A DNA stretch of 64,000 nt from Neopestalotiopsis rosae (Eukaryota; Ascomycota; Sordariomycetes; Amphisphaeriales; Sporocadaceae). The stretch's first letter is position 1; each line of letters begins with the position of its first letter. Under the pieces are notes generated by a model. That model saw nothing but the letters and a program-made list of their open reading frames with translations, made no database searches and was not told the origin of the DNA. The stretch is from the NCBI GenBank assembly GCA_023078685.1, contig JALGAS010000008.1, positions 248,001 to 312,000 of the forward strand. Reading direction: 5' to 3'. This document shows, one piece after another, positions 12,801-25,229 of the stretch. Both the position numbers and the translations under genes were made by a program.

Positions 12801-15800
12801 CCGCTCGATCTGCCCTACGCTCTACCTCCCTACAGTCCCTGCTCTCCCAGGGATACTCCAAGCTGGCCTGGCGTGCACCATGCATCACAAAGTTCTGCAA
12901 AAGCCATTATCACTCCTCGATTTGCACACCAGTGAACAGCGTCTCGGCTGTGTACACCAAGCAGTCGCTTCATTACTTTATAAGTCAAAGATCAAATCTT
13001 AAACTTCAAATTGCTCTGTGGCTGTGGCGATGGTGAGATGGTCAGTATAGGTCTACGCGTTCGTCTTGGTTCATGATGAAATTGTCAAGATTGCTTCACT
13101 TGAACCCGAATAGATGCAGATATACCAAAAGGTCATTTGGAACCATGTAAGCCATATTTACAGAGCCGGCAGATGGTGGTTGTATACACAGCCGCCGTCC
13201 AATCTCCTGCGTGGTATTTGCGCCGTCTCTGGCTGCAACGCTGGTCTGCTCCATATGCCGGAGACAAGTCCATCGTCTTTCGCCAAGCGTTTGCTTCTTT
13301 AAGAAAGAGATTTTCGCGCACTCGTCATTGGTTCTAAAGAAGACTGATTCATACTGAAATGATCGCCAGATTCGTGAGTCTAGACCGACAAGAAACTTCG
13401 GCCCTCGTGATTATTGAAAATTCTCCGCTTCGGACGTTTTTGATGTCACCAATGTCAATCCGCAAACTGATCTACCTGCACCGCAGACCAGGATTCTCCA
13501 GAAAACTTACTCGTAGAGGGGAACATGTTCGCAGACCGTGGGACTCTTACTCTCCCATTACGGACAACGATCTACAAACTCTGTTTTCCTTTTGCGTTTT
13601 TCTTCTTTCTTTCTTTGCTTTGACTCCATTGAGGAGGGGCGGAAAAATGGACCTTGGCAAGCAAGGGAATAGTACTATTCATTAGACTTCCTGACTTTAC
13701 TTCCTCAGAGCAGTATCATGGATGGTGGCTGTGGCCAAGCAGAATTCACCTAGGCTACTTTGACTAGATAAGACGTGGGACTGACAAAGTCTGGAGGTCG
13801 GAGAATTGTCGTACGATTTTGGACGATGATCTCGCAATCTACAGACTACAATTTGCTTTTTCTAGATTCTCCTTTAGAGGGCCAAAGGGCCTTTGGGGTC
13901 CCTTTCTCCCAAAAATGCATAGTCGGTTGTTTGACAGATAGTATTCCCCAAAAGTACTATACTGTTTTCGATCGTTGTGTCCGCTGTCAATGTGTCACGG
14001 ACCAATCTGTCACTGGGCCGCGGCACGCAGTGGCACAAGAATTTACAAGAAAGAAAAGTGTTACCGCTGCTCCTATGTTGTACGTGTAGTGGTTTCTCTT
14101 GGGGGTGGGGGTTGAGGTCCATCGACGGGAGTCGATGACGGGCGCGGCGCAAGCCCAGTTCATCTACTCCGGACAATAGTGGATTCCAGGTCCCGGCCTC
14201 CCTGCGGTGGTGGGTGTGTACAGCGGCCTCTGGGATGTGGAAAATCCGCCGATTGGCTTTTCCTGAACGCTGCGAGATCGAATAATGTGACTAATTGCTC
14301 CCCGCGTCTGCAATGCACTCTATCTATCTCTGTCGGTCGTATCGGTGCGGTTGAGCCCATCGTGGCTTTCTTTTTCGAAAACATACTTTCGCGGCACCGA
14401 CCGCTGACATGAATGCTTGTGAGCGGGTGGCAGATACGATGCCCTCTCTGTGTTACCCTTTCCGATAGACGTGGGTTTGATTCTGACAAAGCCCGTTCCT
14501 TGCTTCAAGTCGTAACACATATTCTGCACATATTCTGCAAAAGAACCGAACGATGAGCTCCTGCGTGTCTTGGCCCTGCTGTGGCGATCTACGAGATTCA
14601 CGGCTCGAAAACGCCGTTTCTTTCCAGGACCCTGCAGACGTATAACGGCGGCAGCGGAATGCGTTGCATGAGTCCCATCTTTGGAAAAGCAACTTACATC
14701 CGATGTGTACAAAAAGACCTTTACATATTCCATCATGGCATTTTTTTGACACCTTGTCAGAATTCGGTACCGAGCGCACTAATGATCTATTGTACTTTTA
14801 TTCGACCAGTGATAAGTTGGACCAACATGACCATAAAAGTACCTACGCAAGATGCCCAAGATCGATCGTCGCGGCCGCTCTGCAGGCACAAACTCACAAC
14901 AGACACGAACCGCCGTGTTGGGACTTGACTTCAACCTTGAGCACTTGCCTAAAATGTGAGTCGTTCGTGTTGGCTTTGAAGACTTGGCCATCGGGATCAG
15001 GAGAGTCTATTCGACCATGGGCACAAAAGACCCAAACACCAACTCTAATAGATTCATCACTTGATGTCTACGTGGATAGAGAAACAAGAGTTGCCACAAA
15101 AGTACGAAGGTGTGAGCAAAGGCCATGGTTCGACCAAAGAAAAACAGCATCTCTGATTATGATTTCATCTTTCCCAGCGCTATCAGCATTGAAATGTACT
15201 TCAACTTGAAGATGCTAATGTCTGGTCTGCACTGTATATACAGTAAGCTGCAGTCTCTCTGGTCTTGAGTTCTCAATGCAAAAGTGCTGGTTTCGGACGC
15301 TACGAAGTTCGAATAAAACATTCCTGAACCAGACACCAATTATATTGCGATCGATTACAAAGCCTTCTGTCTTGCTGTTGTGGCAAAGATTTCCGCTTTT
15401 CCATCCTTCTTTGGAGTCTTCACCGACCGGTGAGTGATTTCACGGTAAGTGTAACAGGGAAGGAAAACTAAATTTAACAAAGACATGATACAGTAAATCA
15501 GTGCGCATGTAGTCATACATGAACGTATCCCTGGTACCACTGGAAGTGTGTTTGTAGGATATATGGGAATACCTTACTACCAGATACAGCGTTTGCTGAC
15601 CTGCTGGGTGGGTATGGTTCTTGAAAGGGAGATGCAGGGAGTCTTAGATATTGTATCACGTATGCTTGCCCTCGTTAATCGTCTTGAACGACTTTGCTGT
15701 TGCAGTAATGCAAACTTCTAATTGACGATAATTGTGATGTATGACTGCCGACCTCACGACACCGGTCTGATGATGGTCAATTTGACGAACACAGCCCTCA

Positions 15801-16360
15801 ACACTATGAGCCTGGCATTACTTTAGCTGGGGCAGAATGTTGTTTGGCAGATATGTCAGCAGATCTGCTCAGCTGATTGCAATGACATCACATACACCGA
15901 GCTCAGCAGATGTGCAAGCAAGTAAGCAGATCTATAGAGTGCGATAATTACAACCACCTGAATGTTAAGTCGACATTAGTAGTGTTGTGTAAAGCATGAA
16001 TGCTTACTCAGTCTGCATTAGACGTTACGTGGGTGCAGTGGATGGTTGACGCCCACTTGAGCTGCACCGTTAAAACTTGCGCACCTGTTTGATCGCAACT
16101 CCAGCCTAAAGGTCTTGCAAGTCCAGTTCAGTCCGACCCCAAGAAGTTGTCTTGATATGCATGCAATGCGGGCAGTCGAAGGTGCGTTCCTTGGGACCAT
16201 ATGGAATCTGATATGTATGTATGTAGGTAGACATTGAAGGTAAGGTACCCAAGGGACCAATGCTACGTGAGAGGCTGGATTGGATTGGCTTCGTGCCCGG
16301 GCCCCACCGATTGAAGCCACCTCAACCTTTAGCTCTTGCCATGCTCTAGCTGCGGCACAA

Positions 16361-16372
16361 GTAGGTACCTAC
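16361..16372. promoter_or_regulatory. 12-bp palindrome GTAGGTACCTAC upstream of the Yos9 gene
   Basis: Perfect palindrome about 180 bp before the ATG at 16550, within a patch of TACCTA/GTAGGT words. A role as a binding site is inference from position only. Confidence 0.35.
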
Positions 16373-16549
16373 CAGACCTACCTGCCGACCGTGACTGTTG
16401 GTACCTACATACATTTACATACGTGTATGGTAGGTCGTGATTGACTGCCCCATAGCTTCTACGTTCGCCGACATCGTCAATACTTTGCACCACTTTATTA
16501 CGTCGCCTGATCTCATGTAAAGGCGATTATATCCTTCGCGCCCGGCATC

Positions 16550-18134
16550 ATGCGCCGTATCAGTACATTGTTTGCCGCAGCGCATCTATGCGCTGCTTCC
16601 CGCCACGGATTTAGCATACACAATGACCTGCTCGCATACCCTCAGGTCAGTAGCTCATGCCATTTCCCCCCCGAAATACTTCTCGCGCTCCAGGGCTGCC
16701 GCATCCTCTGGGGCTCAGGAAGAATGACAAAGTAGCCAAACAAAGACTGACTGTCTGTAGTTCGAGGTCGTTCTATCCGATGCGTACATATCCGAGCATG
16801 AAGTAAAGGCGCTTCTCGATCCCAGCAATCATGGGAACGCCGACGACAAGGACATAGAGCCTGCCAAGCCGATTACACATGGCCTCAGCGATGAAGGCAA
16901 CAGCGGCGACAGCCTTGAGACGACCGAGACGTACGAGGTCATGACCATGCATGGCACCAGGTACCTCTGTGCGATTCCCGTCATCGAGACGCCGCCCATC
17001 CAGAACAAGACCGAAACGGAGCTGGCCAAGGCAGAAGAGGCGCGTGAGCTGGCAAGAGCGTCGACACATGGCTGGGAACTGGTCAATGGTCTGGATGGCA
17101 CATGTCTGTACTACGTTTCTGGCTGGTGGAGTTACAGTTTCTGCTATGGCCACGATGTTGTGCAATTTCATGCCGCCCCCTCCAAGGGAGGACCGCCGCA
17201 ACGAGACCCAAACAGCCAGGAATACGTACTGGGCCGAGTACAAGACCCGTCATCGACAACGAACCGGCGAGGGCGCAACACCAAGACTACCACGCCAGTC
17301 GCAGCAAACAAAGATGCCGCCAAGCCCACGGCTTCACCGCCAAACACCGAGTTGCAGGTCAAGGGCGATCAGCGCTACCTCGTCCAGCGCATGGAGGACG
17401 GTACGCTATGCGACTTGACAAACCGCCCGCGCACCATTGAGATTCAGTACCATTGCAGCCCTGGTAGCACCCAGGACCGCATTGGCTGGATAAAGGAGAT
17501 CACCACATGCTCTTATCTGATGCTCGTCAATACCCCACGACTGTGTTCCGATGTTGCTTTCCGGCCGCCTCCGCCCTCGCGCGCAAACACAATCAGTTGC
17601 CGCACCATAGTGCCCGAAGCACAGCAGGCTGACTGGCACGCCCAAAAGACGCTCGAGGCGCAGGCCGCCATGCTCGGTCAGCAGCTCAAGGATGCTGCAC
17701 AAACACCCATCACCATTGGCGGCGTCGTAGTTGGCGGGCGGCAGGTTCTAGGCAAGGGCGAGGATGGAAAGGAAGCTCCTCAGCTAAAGCCGCCGAGAAG
17801 TTTTCACAAGGAGCCCATAGTGGAGATTATTGCACTGGGCAATACGGATGAGGACGGACAGTTGGAAGTACTCAGTGATGAGGAACTGGAGAAGCTTGAC
17901 CTTGATCCGGAGCTTGTTGAAGAGCTTAAGAAGCAAATCCAAGAGCTGGCCGGCGAGAATGGTTGGAAGCTACAAGTTGTCGAAGAGCCTGGCAACAATG
18001 GCCGCGAGATACAGGGCGTAATTGACACGGAGGGTGGAAAAGCTGCCAAGGGCGATGCAGAAGGCGACGAGGGCGAGGAAAGCGAGAGCGACGGGCAGGG
18101 TAGCGAGGAGAAGTTCTTCAAGGAGGAGCTGTAA
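16550..18134 (+). CDS. YOS9: Yos9/OS-9-type ER quality-control lectin
   Basis: Exons 16550-16645 and 16761-18134 (intron 16646-16760) encode 489 residues. The product binds trimmed N-glycans on misfolded glycoproteins and hands them to the Hrd1 ubiquitin ligase for ER-associated degradation. A signal peptide covers about residues 1-21 (MRRISTLFAAAHLCAASRHG). It is followed by AYPQ-FEVVLSD, typical of fungal Yos9 starts, with the intron between PQ and FEVV. The MRH lectin domain spans about 140-295. It carries GWWSYSFCYG, the VVQFH glutamine, an Arg in NRPRTIEI, the Glu in IKEITTC and the Tyr in SYLML, matching the Q-R-E-Y sugar-binding set. The C-terminal part is acidic and predicted coiled (EELEKLDLDPELVEELKKQ). 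It ends in KEEL, a variant of the HDEL/KDEL retrieval signal. Confidence 0.9.
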
Positions 18135-19000
18135 AAACAGACAGCCATGAAGTGGCATAGCATCGGCAAGGCGTTAGGGTCATACTCCAACCAGTTTTGA
18201 ACAATTCGTTTCCTCCTTCACCAGGTCCGCATGCTCGTGGGGCCGTGTAAATATCGCGTGCACCAATTGTGGTGTATTTGAAGTGTCATATCATAATTGA
18301 TAAGTCAGTTTGCTGTTATAAGCGACGCTGCCAGTCATGTAGAGTTCATGGTGTATTCATGTTTTCAAGTCATGCTACATGCCACGAGAAATTACTACAT
18401 GGCCCCAATCTCTGTTGTTTCGATAGATTCTCACAGGACTGTCACTCTTTCTGGGTATTCCTTGGCTCAAGTGAATATGTGATTTGCGGTCTAAATCCTC
18501 GCGTCGGGATCCCCCAGACTCAAAGTTCGGAGCCGGAGTTGAAATGAAGAATCTATTCCGGACTCCGCGGGACGGCCAGATTATAGCATCTCTCAACACT
18601 TTCCATATCGGAATATGCTACCGTCAAGACATTAGCCAGGTACATGGGTTATTCAACCATCGTCTTCATCAAATTGATTAGATGACAGCTTTTTAAATCC
18701 ATTCTTTAAGTTGTCTTCACACGGCCCCTTCTCCAAAAGACGCCAGAGAGTCTGAAAACGCTGAAGCATTAGAGAATTGCGTGACAGGAGCGGCACAGGC
18801 TGGAACTAGCTCCCTAAACTGCAGCTTGTTTATCCCATGTCCTTGCTTATTGGCAGATAAGAGACTCGCCTCGATATCTTACAACTGAGCGTCCTCTACG
18901 CATTTTCTCACCTCCTCGCAGCCTCTTGGCCGGCTTCTATTGCATTCGGCTTTGTAGACTACTGCAGCCTCACCTCTTAACATCAATTTCATCACCCCAA
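18135..19000. other. Intergenic region between the Yos9 gene and the MFS gene
   Basis: Contains the Yos9 3' flank and the MFS transporter promoter. I see no gene. The frame is open for 25 codons upstream of 19001 (from an ATG at 18926), but 19001 gives a more typical N terminus. Confidence 0.5.
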
Positions 19001-20874
19001 ATGATACTGGATACTCCACGGGGGCATGAGGAAGTGGATGAAACACGACCTCTGCTCTCGTCTTCCACCACAACAAGAGATACCGCCAACAACACAGCGG
19101 CTACACCAATCCATCGCTCTCGCTGCTCGTGGCCATGGACTCATGTCGTAGGACTCGTCCTATGCATCGCCGTTTTCGCTGATATCGGCGAATCCATGTT
19201 CTTCGCACCACGGATGCGCCTTTACGAGTCTGTGATATGCTCTGAATACTTTTCCCAGTCCAATCCCTCACTCATTGAGCCCGACGGCACTATTCCTGAA
19301 AAGATATGCAAAGTAACCCCAGTTCAGGAGCAGCTCGCCACACTCTTGGGGTGGCAGTCCTTTATTGACAGCATCCCAGCCATTCTCTTGCCTATCCCGT
19401 TCGGCTACCTCGCTGACAAGTATGGTCGCAAATGGATCATGGCTTTGGGCTTGATTGGCTTTACTCTTTCGTATGCTTGGGCCGAATTTGTGGTGAGTCT
19501 TCCCTGTAGTCATCCGTACTTTTATTGTTTGACCTGTGCGTGGGCAACGTTATAACTGATCACTTACTCATGAAGGTCGCCTCGGGCCTGCCTCTACATT
19601 ATGTGTTACTCTCATCCATGTTTTATCTCATTGGCGGTGGTCCCACTACCGCGACGACCCTCCTTACGACGGTTGTCACAGACGTCGTTCCGCCAGAGCT
19701 GAGGTACGTGCAAATGTTGTAGCTGTCGATATGGCCACGTGCAAGTGGGCACTTTGTATACTTTCTATTGATGAAATTGACTCACTAATGAACTCGGATC
19801 TCTAGAGCCACGGTTTTTTTGTACCGTTTCTGCCCAACTCTGGTGGCGGACTTGGTCGTTGCTCCCATCACTGCTGCTTTGATGGCCATCGACCTTTGGA
19901 TCCCGTTGCTGCTGTCTGTCGCTATCCAAGGGTTGGGGGCCCTCTTGGTGGTTCTGACTGTGCCAGAAACACTGCCAATCTCAAAAGTGGAGGATGATGT
20001 TGACGAGAGAGAGGATCTGTCTGAAGATCCCAGTGTCGCGCCGGACAAGCACCATGATTTCGCGCGACGATGGCTTGAGTGGATCCTGGACCATATTGCC
20101 TCGTTCAGCTTCGTCACACAGCACGCGGCTATTTGGTCCTTGGTATCTACATTCCTTATTTCCAAGGTCGGCCGCCAGGCCTCGAATGTGTTATTTCAGT
20201 ATGCGTCCAAACGGTATGGCTGGTCTCTAGGTCAGGTGTGTTTTCCATGATTCTTCTCTGATAACCGTAATTGTTCTCTAATCATTGATGCGTCTTGCTA
20301 TGCAGGCCGGCCTCCTCATATCGGTTCAGGCAATCGTGAACTTGGCTCTCTACATGGCAATTCTACCTGCAATTGCTACTTTTGTGCTCGCAAAATTTTC
20401 AGCTACTTCCAAAGACCTGTTGCTTGCCAAGGGCAGTATCATACTTTCAGTACTGGGCGCAATCGTCTGCACTCTATCGGCAACACCGGCACTCATGATA
20501 ATTGGTAAGTAGAAATTATTTTGAAGCATATCTTCAGGTACAGAAGCTAAGATTTCATTTCGAACATAGGGCTTGTTTTATTCACCCTTGGGTCTGGTTT
20601 CTCACCCAGTGTACGCAGCTTGGTGACTTCATTGGTTGAACAACTGAATGCAGATGGATCAAGTAGTGACGTCGGTCGTCTCTACGCCTTGATATCTGCC
20701 ATGGAAGGGATCGGAAGCCTGGTGGCAGCGCCCGGCATGGCTTGGGCGTTTCGGTATGGCATGTCTCTTGGAGGAGACGAATGGCTCGGTCTACCCTTTG
20801 GAGTTGCCACTGCACTCTTCGCTTTGGTGCTGATTATTGTGTTTAGTGTCAGCATCCCAGAGAGGCGTGATTAG
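19001..20874 (+). CDS. MFS transporter, probable drug/metabolite efflux type
   Basis: Five exons: 19001-19492, 19576-19703, 19806-20235, 20306-20504 and 20570-20874. All junctions keep frame and give 517 residues. The N terminus is soluble and ends in DETRPLLSS, a short acidic-Leu motif seen in fungal vacuolar or plasma-membrane MFS carriers. Twelve hydrophobic segments are expected. The loop motif GYLADKYGRK (about residue 134) is the MFS motif-A signature. A hydrophilic central loop with acidic residues (KVEDDVDEREDLSED) separates the halves. The substrate cannot be read from sequence. The next genes downstream on the same strand are a cytochrome P450 and a Zn2Cys6 regulator, so export or import of a compound processed by the P450 is plausible inference. 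The start was set at 19001 rather than 18926 because of the DETRPLL-type N terminus. Confidence 0.85.
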
Positions 20875-21441
20875 AAGGTAGAAAGAGCGGTAATTTCGTT
20901 TCTAGAAATTTGATCAGGCAAGGAAAGTTTTTCAGCAATCATAAATCGGCAATGACCCACAATTATACCTAGCTGTCAGATATCATATATTTGAGATGAC
21001 CATGCCAAGAGAAATGGGCCCTGTCAGCAGCTTCGTGTTATTCTTGACTTGACGACCACCGGCTCGGCACGGATCCGGTCTATCGCCGTTATCACATGAG
21101 ACCACAACTTTAGGTCATTTTCCGCGATCTTCAACGGCAGTCGGTCGCAAGAACCCTGCCTGATGGCCACGACTTGATTCTTGGTGTACAGGTGCTCCGT
21201 ATTCAATGTCCAATGATGGCCCACGTTTCATGCGGGGGAATATGTACGAGGGCACGTATCCTTGCTCGCGGGCAGCAGATAGCGACTCACAAGTTCCAAG
21301 TAGGAACAAAGTCAACTCTTCTCTTGCAAAATGCTGAGCTACTCACTTTCACCCTTCAGATTAAAATTGCCAGGCCTCAATTGATTGCGAGGTTTCGAGA
21401 ATACTATTCACAGATCTTTCTTAGACAGACTGCTTCCCATC
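20875..21441. other. Intergenic region between the MFS and P450 genes
   Basis: About 570 bp between co-directional genes, holding the MFS 3' flank and the P450 promoter. No other feature was recognised. Confidence 0.5.
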
Positions 21442-23496
21442 ATGTCTGACTGGGATAGTAAGATGTTCGACATCGCCAAGGCTGATCTCAGTCACACGGC
21501 CGCGATGTCTGCTTTTTTGGCTATCAGCTTCCACTTGGCAATACAAAGTGTCGAGTTTGAGGATCATATGCTCCACTTCCTTGCTGTATGCTTCGTATCT
21601 TGGCCCATGCTATTGGGGTTCTTCATCCACTACGGCCAATACCAGCTCATGGCCGCGATAGGAAAGTCTGTGGTAGTCGCCGCGACTTTCCAAGGCTGTC
21701 TACTCCTGAGCATTGCGATATATCGTCTTGGGTTCCATAGGTGTAGCAAATTCCCTGGCCCAGTAGGCGCGCGCCTCAGTCGCTTCTACGCGACTTATTT
21801 GTCCTTGAAAAATGTTCAGTATTACAAGGAGTTGCACAAGATGCACGACACATACGGAGACTTTGTACGAACCGGTAATGTCTTGCTCACACGCCTGCCA
21901 AAATCGGTCATCGGGCTTTGTTCCTGACTCGTGTATTGTTCTAATGCCTCTCAGGTCCTCGGGAAATCACCGTTCTGCGCAAATCTGCTGTAGACCTCAT
22001 CTACGGCCCAAAGTCTTTGTGTCGAAAGTCGACCTGGTATGGCCAAACCGGCAACGACCCTCTCAAGTCGTCTTTGCATATGACCCGTGATTATGAAAGC
22101 CACAGATTGCGTCGCAAGGCTTGGGACAAGAGCATGTCGGTGAGAGGTATGTTGACAGCCTGATGTATAAGACCATTTACTAAGCTGGACAGCTCTTGCT
22201 TCTTATGAACCTCGGGTGAAATCCAGTGTCGATGCTCTTATATCGCAATTGAAACAACGTGGAGAGAGTGGGGTCAATATGACCGACTGGTCAATGTTCT
22301 TCAGTTTCGATCTCATGGGGCAGATTGGTTTCAGTAAGGATTTTGGTCAGTTACATACTGGTCAAGAGCATTCGGCTATCCGGCCAATTCACGCCCATAT
22401 CAAGACGCTGGGTATCTTCCAAACCGTCCCTTGGCTCCTGTACCTGATGAGCGCAATTCCTGGCGCCGCGGCCGCATATTCGGAAATATTCGACTTTTGT
22501 GCAAACGAGATACGTACCAAGCAGCAGGTAGGTACAAAATTCTCTCCATGATTGGAAACAGTAGAACTAATTGACTCGAACTAGAATTGGGACAAGGGGA
22601 GGGACCCTTCAGACATAGCATCTTGGCTTATCAAGGCCATCCAAGAGAAGGATGTGTCAGCGGCACCATCTCCGCAGGCAATTGACGATGATGCTAGAAT
22701 CATTCTCTTGGCTGGAAGGTAATTTTCCTAGGTTGAGGTGTGAATACAATCATGTGCTGATTTGCTTGGGAAGTGATACAACAGCAACGACTCTGACACA
22801 TTGCCTCTTTCTTGTCGTCAAATACCCCCACGAACAGAAGAAGATACAAGCACTTTTAGATGCGACCATACCTGGAGGACCTGACGATTGGACATTTGAG
22901 AAAGCAAAGTCGATCAAATATCTGGATGACTTCATCTCCGAGACCTTGCGCGTCAAGGCCGCGCTGACACTTGCTGGGCCGCGCGAGACGCCGGCCCAGG
23001 GGCTGCAAATTGATGAAGTCCATATTCCGGGAGGCGTCAATGTTCTTGTGCCCACAGGACAAATCCACCGCGATCCACGTTACTGGAAGCAAGCAGATGA
23101 TTTCATACCTGAAAGATGGGGCGAGCGGCGTGAAGAGATGGGCACCGATGGGGCACCATATCTACCATTCCTCCTTGGTAAGCGCTTGTACGGATGTTTG
23201 GATTCCTCGATCACGTCCGTTGGGCATGGAATGGAATGTTGACAAGACTGTGTAGACGAGTAAACTTTACTGACACTGAGACTACAGGTGCTTACACTTG
23301 CCCCGGAAAGAGTCTTGCAAGACTCAGTATCCGTGCAGCACTTTCTTTGATTCTGCTGCAATTTGACGTCTCCTTTGCGCCTGGAGAAAACGGCGAGGCA
23401 TTCGATGAAGACTTTCTTGATACTTTTACCGTCACTTTGCCGCCTCTGCAGCTGCGATTCACAGCGCGGCAGTCAGCCGGGGTCCTGAGCGCTTGA
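21442..23496 (+). CDS. Membrane-anchored cytochrome P450 monooxygenase
   Basis: Six exons: 21442-21874, 21955-22146, 22193-22527, 22585-22718, 22774-23177 and 23288-23496, encoding 568 residues. Three hydrophobic segments at about 17-36, 44-64 and 70-94 precede the proline-rich hinge (KFPGP, about 103-107), so the enzyme has an extended ER anchor instead of one helix. P450 marks in order are the I-helix AGSDTT (about 363-368, created by splicing), ExxR as ETLR (about 421), PERW (about 477) and the haem loop FLLGAYTCPGK with the thiolate Cys at about 505. The haem loop is also split by an intron. The usual Arg/His two residues before the Cys is Tyr, a variant that occurs in some fungal P450 families (from memory). 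The substrate is unknown. The gene sits between an MFS carrier and a Zn2Cys6 regulator on the same strand. Confidence 0.88.
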
Positions 23497-25229
23497 GGTT
23501 CATATTGGCTGGGGCTATTGTAAGTTTGATACGCAGAAACACACAAAAGCTCATCTGCAACATACTGCTTATTCGATTGCTGACAGATTCACTGACCCAA
23601 CAGGCTCTCTTATGCGCGGTACGTAGGTGTGATACATGGACTACAAGATCCCCAAACGAATCATTCTGATATGCGGCCTGTAAGAAATATTGCGCCATTC
23701 GAGGCGAAGGAAACAGAAAGAAGAAGAGAGAAGAGGCTAGTGCGCCGTGAGGATCTGAGGCTGCGACTCAGCAGGAAGAAGCCATTGCGTCACCGTGGGG
23801 GTTTAATTGTACAGCGTCTCTATGACTTCCGAATCTCTTCAATTTTCGGAAGTTTCAAACCTCCGATGTCTCCTCCCGAAATCAGGACTAGACTGGTTAC
23901 CTGTAAGTCAGCTCAAAGTCCGGAGGGTGCATGCGAAGTTTCTTGAGGTGGAAGGATGGTTCAGGCCGAGACCATATACAATCTGCAAATACAAGTTACA
24001 GCTGATTATTTCATCCATGACATTCTGTCTTACAAATCCAGTACCCGACAAACGCCACTAGATTTGCGAAAGCTTTCAGCAACTAACATGAATGATCGAT
24101 GTGATTCTGTCCGGTGGGGAAGCCAGCTGTCAGCTAAACCTGCATGTAATTCCTTTCTACATGGGTTCTTGGCATATTCAGCACTTTTGAAGGGTCAGAA
24201 GTGCAAAATCATAAGAGGAGCATTCCCTTCCCAGAGTCATGCATTTGACAATACTTCCGCACTATCTGATGCGCTCATTTGGAATATCATCGAATCTTGT
24301 CGAAGAATATGAAGTCCTACATATGATGTGTTGATTTGAGCGCCGTACGTGCCAAGCGGTGTAAGAAGTGCTTGACACTGGACTATCCCTATTTTACGTT
24401 TGTTTGGTTGTTTCCTAAGAACTTGGAATGGGACTTTTCGTCTACAGGCAAACGATGGAAGCCTGCCTACAGGCTATCTCTGACTGCGTTTCCGGGTCGG
24501 GCTGACTGCATCGGACTTTGCTGACGCTTACCCAGTACCAAGACGAGCAACCAGGGCGGCTAGAACCCCCGCGTATTCCTGCTGAAGAAATCCCCCGAAC
24601 TCCGTAATCTCCATACAGATAATACCCCGCGTACTATAGCAAACGCTGCACAACTCGCATCAGATAGTGCATTCACTGCTTTTACATAGAATTATACTTG
24701 GTTGAAATTAAGGATTCGTAATTCATGGAGAACTCAAAAAAGTCTTCATCGCGGTTCAAGGTAAATGTCAGGCGCAACGAGAGCCCACGTAACCTTGAGA
24801 TATGTTTGTCCTGCTGTGTTGTGCGTATAGTGTGGTGTGTGGGGTAGAAGTAAGCAGGAATCGGGTGGTTTTTTATCAGCAGCCACTGCGCAAAAGCGGC
24901 CATACAGGCCCTGCTCCTAACAGTGCTTCACCACCAGGGCAAAATCCTTCTTTATTGTGCAGATATAGTTGCAGCAGGAAGCTTAGCATGGCTTACATCC
25001 CTGTCTTGCAAGCCGACGCCGACGATGATCGTGCTTGTTTTGTACGACCGAATTCAAGGTCCAGAGATACGGAGCGCCATTCGGGGACTCGGTGGTGGCA
25101 CACTTGGCGGTACTATGCGGATAGTACAAGAAAGAGCAAGCCGCTGTTGCTTCCGCTACATCAATGTTCACTCGGGAAGTAAGTGGGGCGAAATACTTGC
25201 CACAGATTTGTATTGCGGTTGATGTAAAC
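23497..25229. other. Intergenic region between the P450 and Zn2Cys6 genes
   Basis: About 1.7 kb. Short open frames occur on both strands without domains or splice continuity. It probably contains the P450 3' flank and the regulator's promoter. Confidence 0.5.

Larger units (their letters stand above)
6987..16549. other. Very long gene-poor region upstream of the zinc-finger gene
   Basis: About 9.5 kb holds no open frame that I can link to a protein family. Open frames are short and overlap on both strands. The first several hundred bases (6987-7600) are probably promoter and leader of the zinc-finger gene. Visible features are a GGTAGGTA-rich patch (7707-7775), an eight-C run near 8203-8210, pyrimidine-rich stretches around 9480-9620 and 13580-13620, and GGTACCTA palindromes. 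Non-coding transcripts cannot be excluded from sequence alone. Confidence 0.5.
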
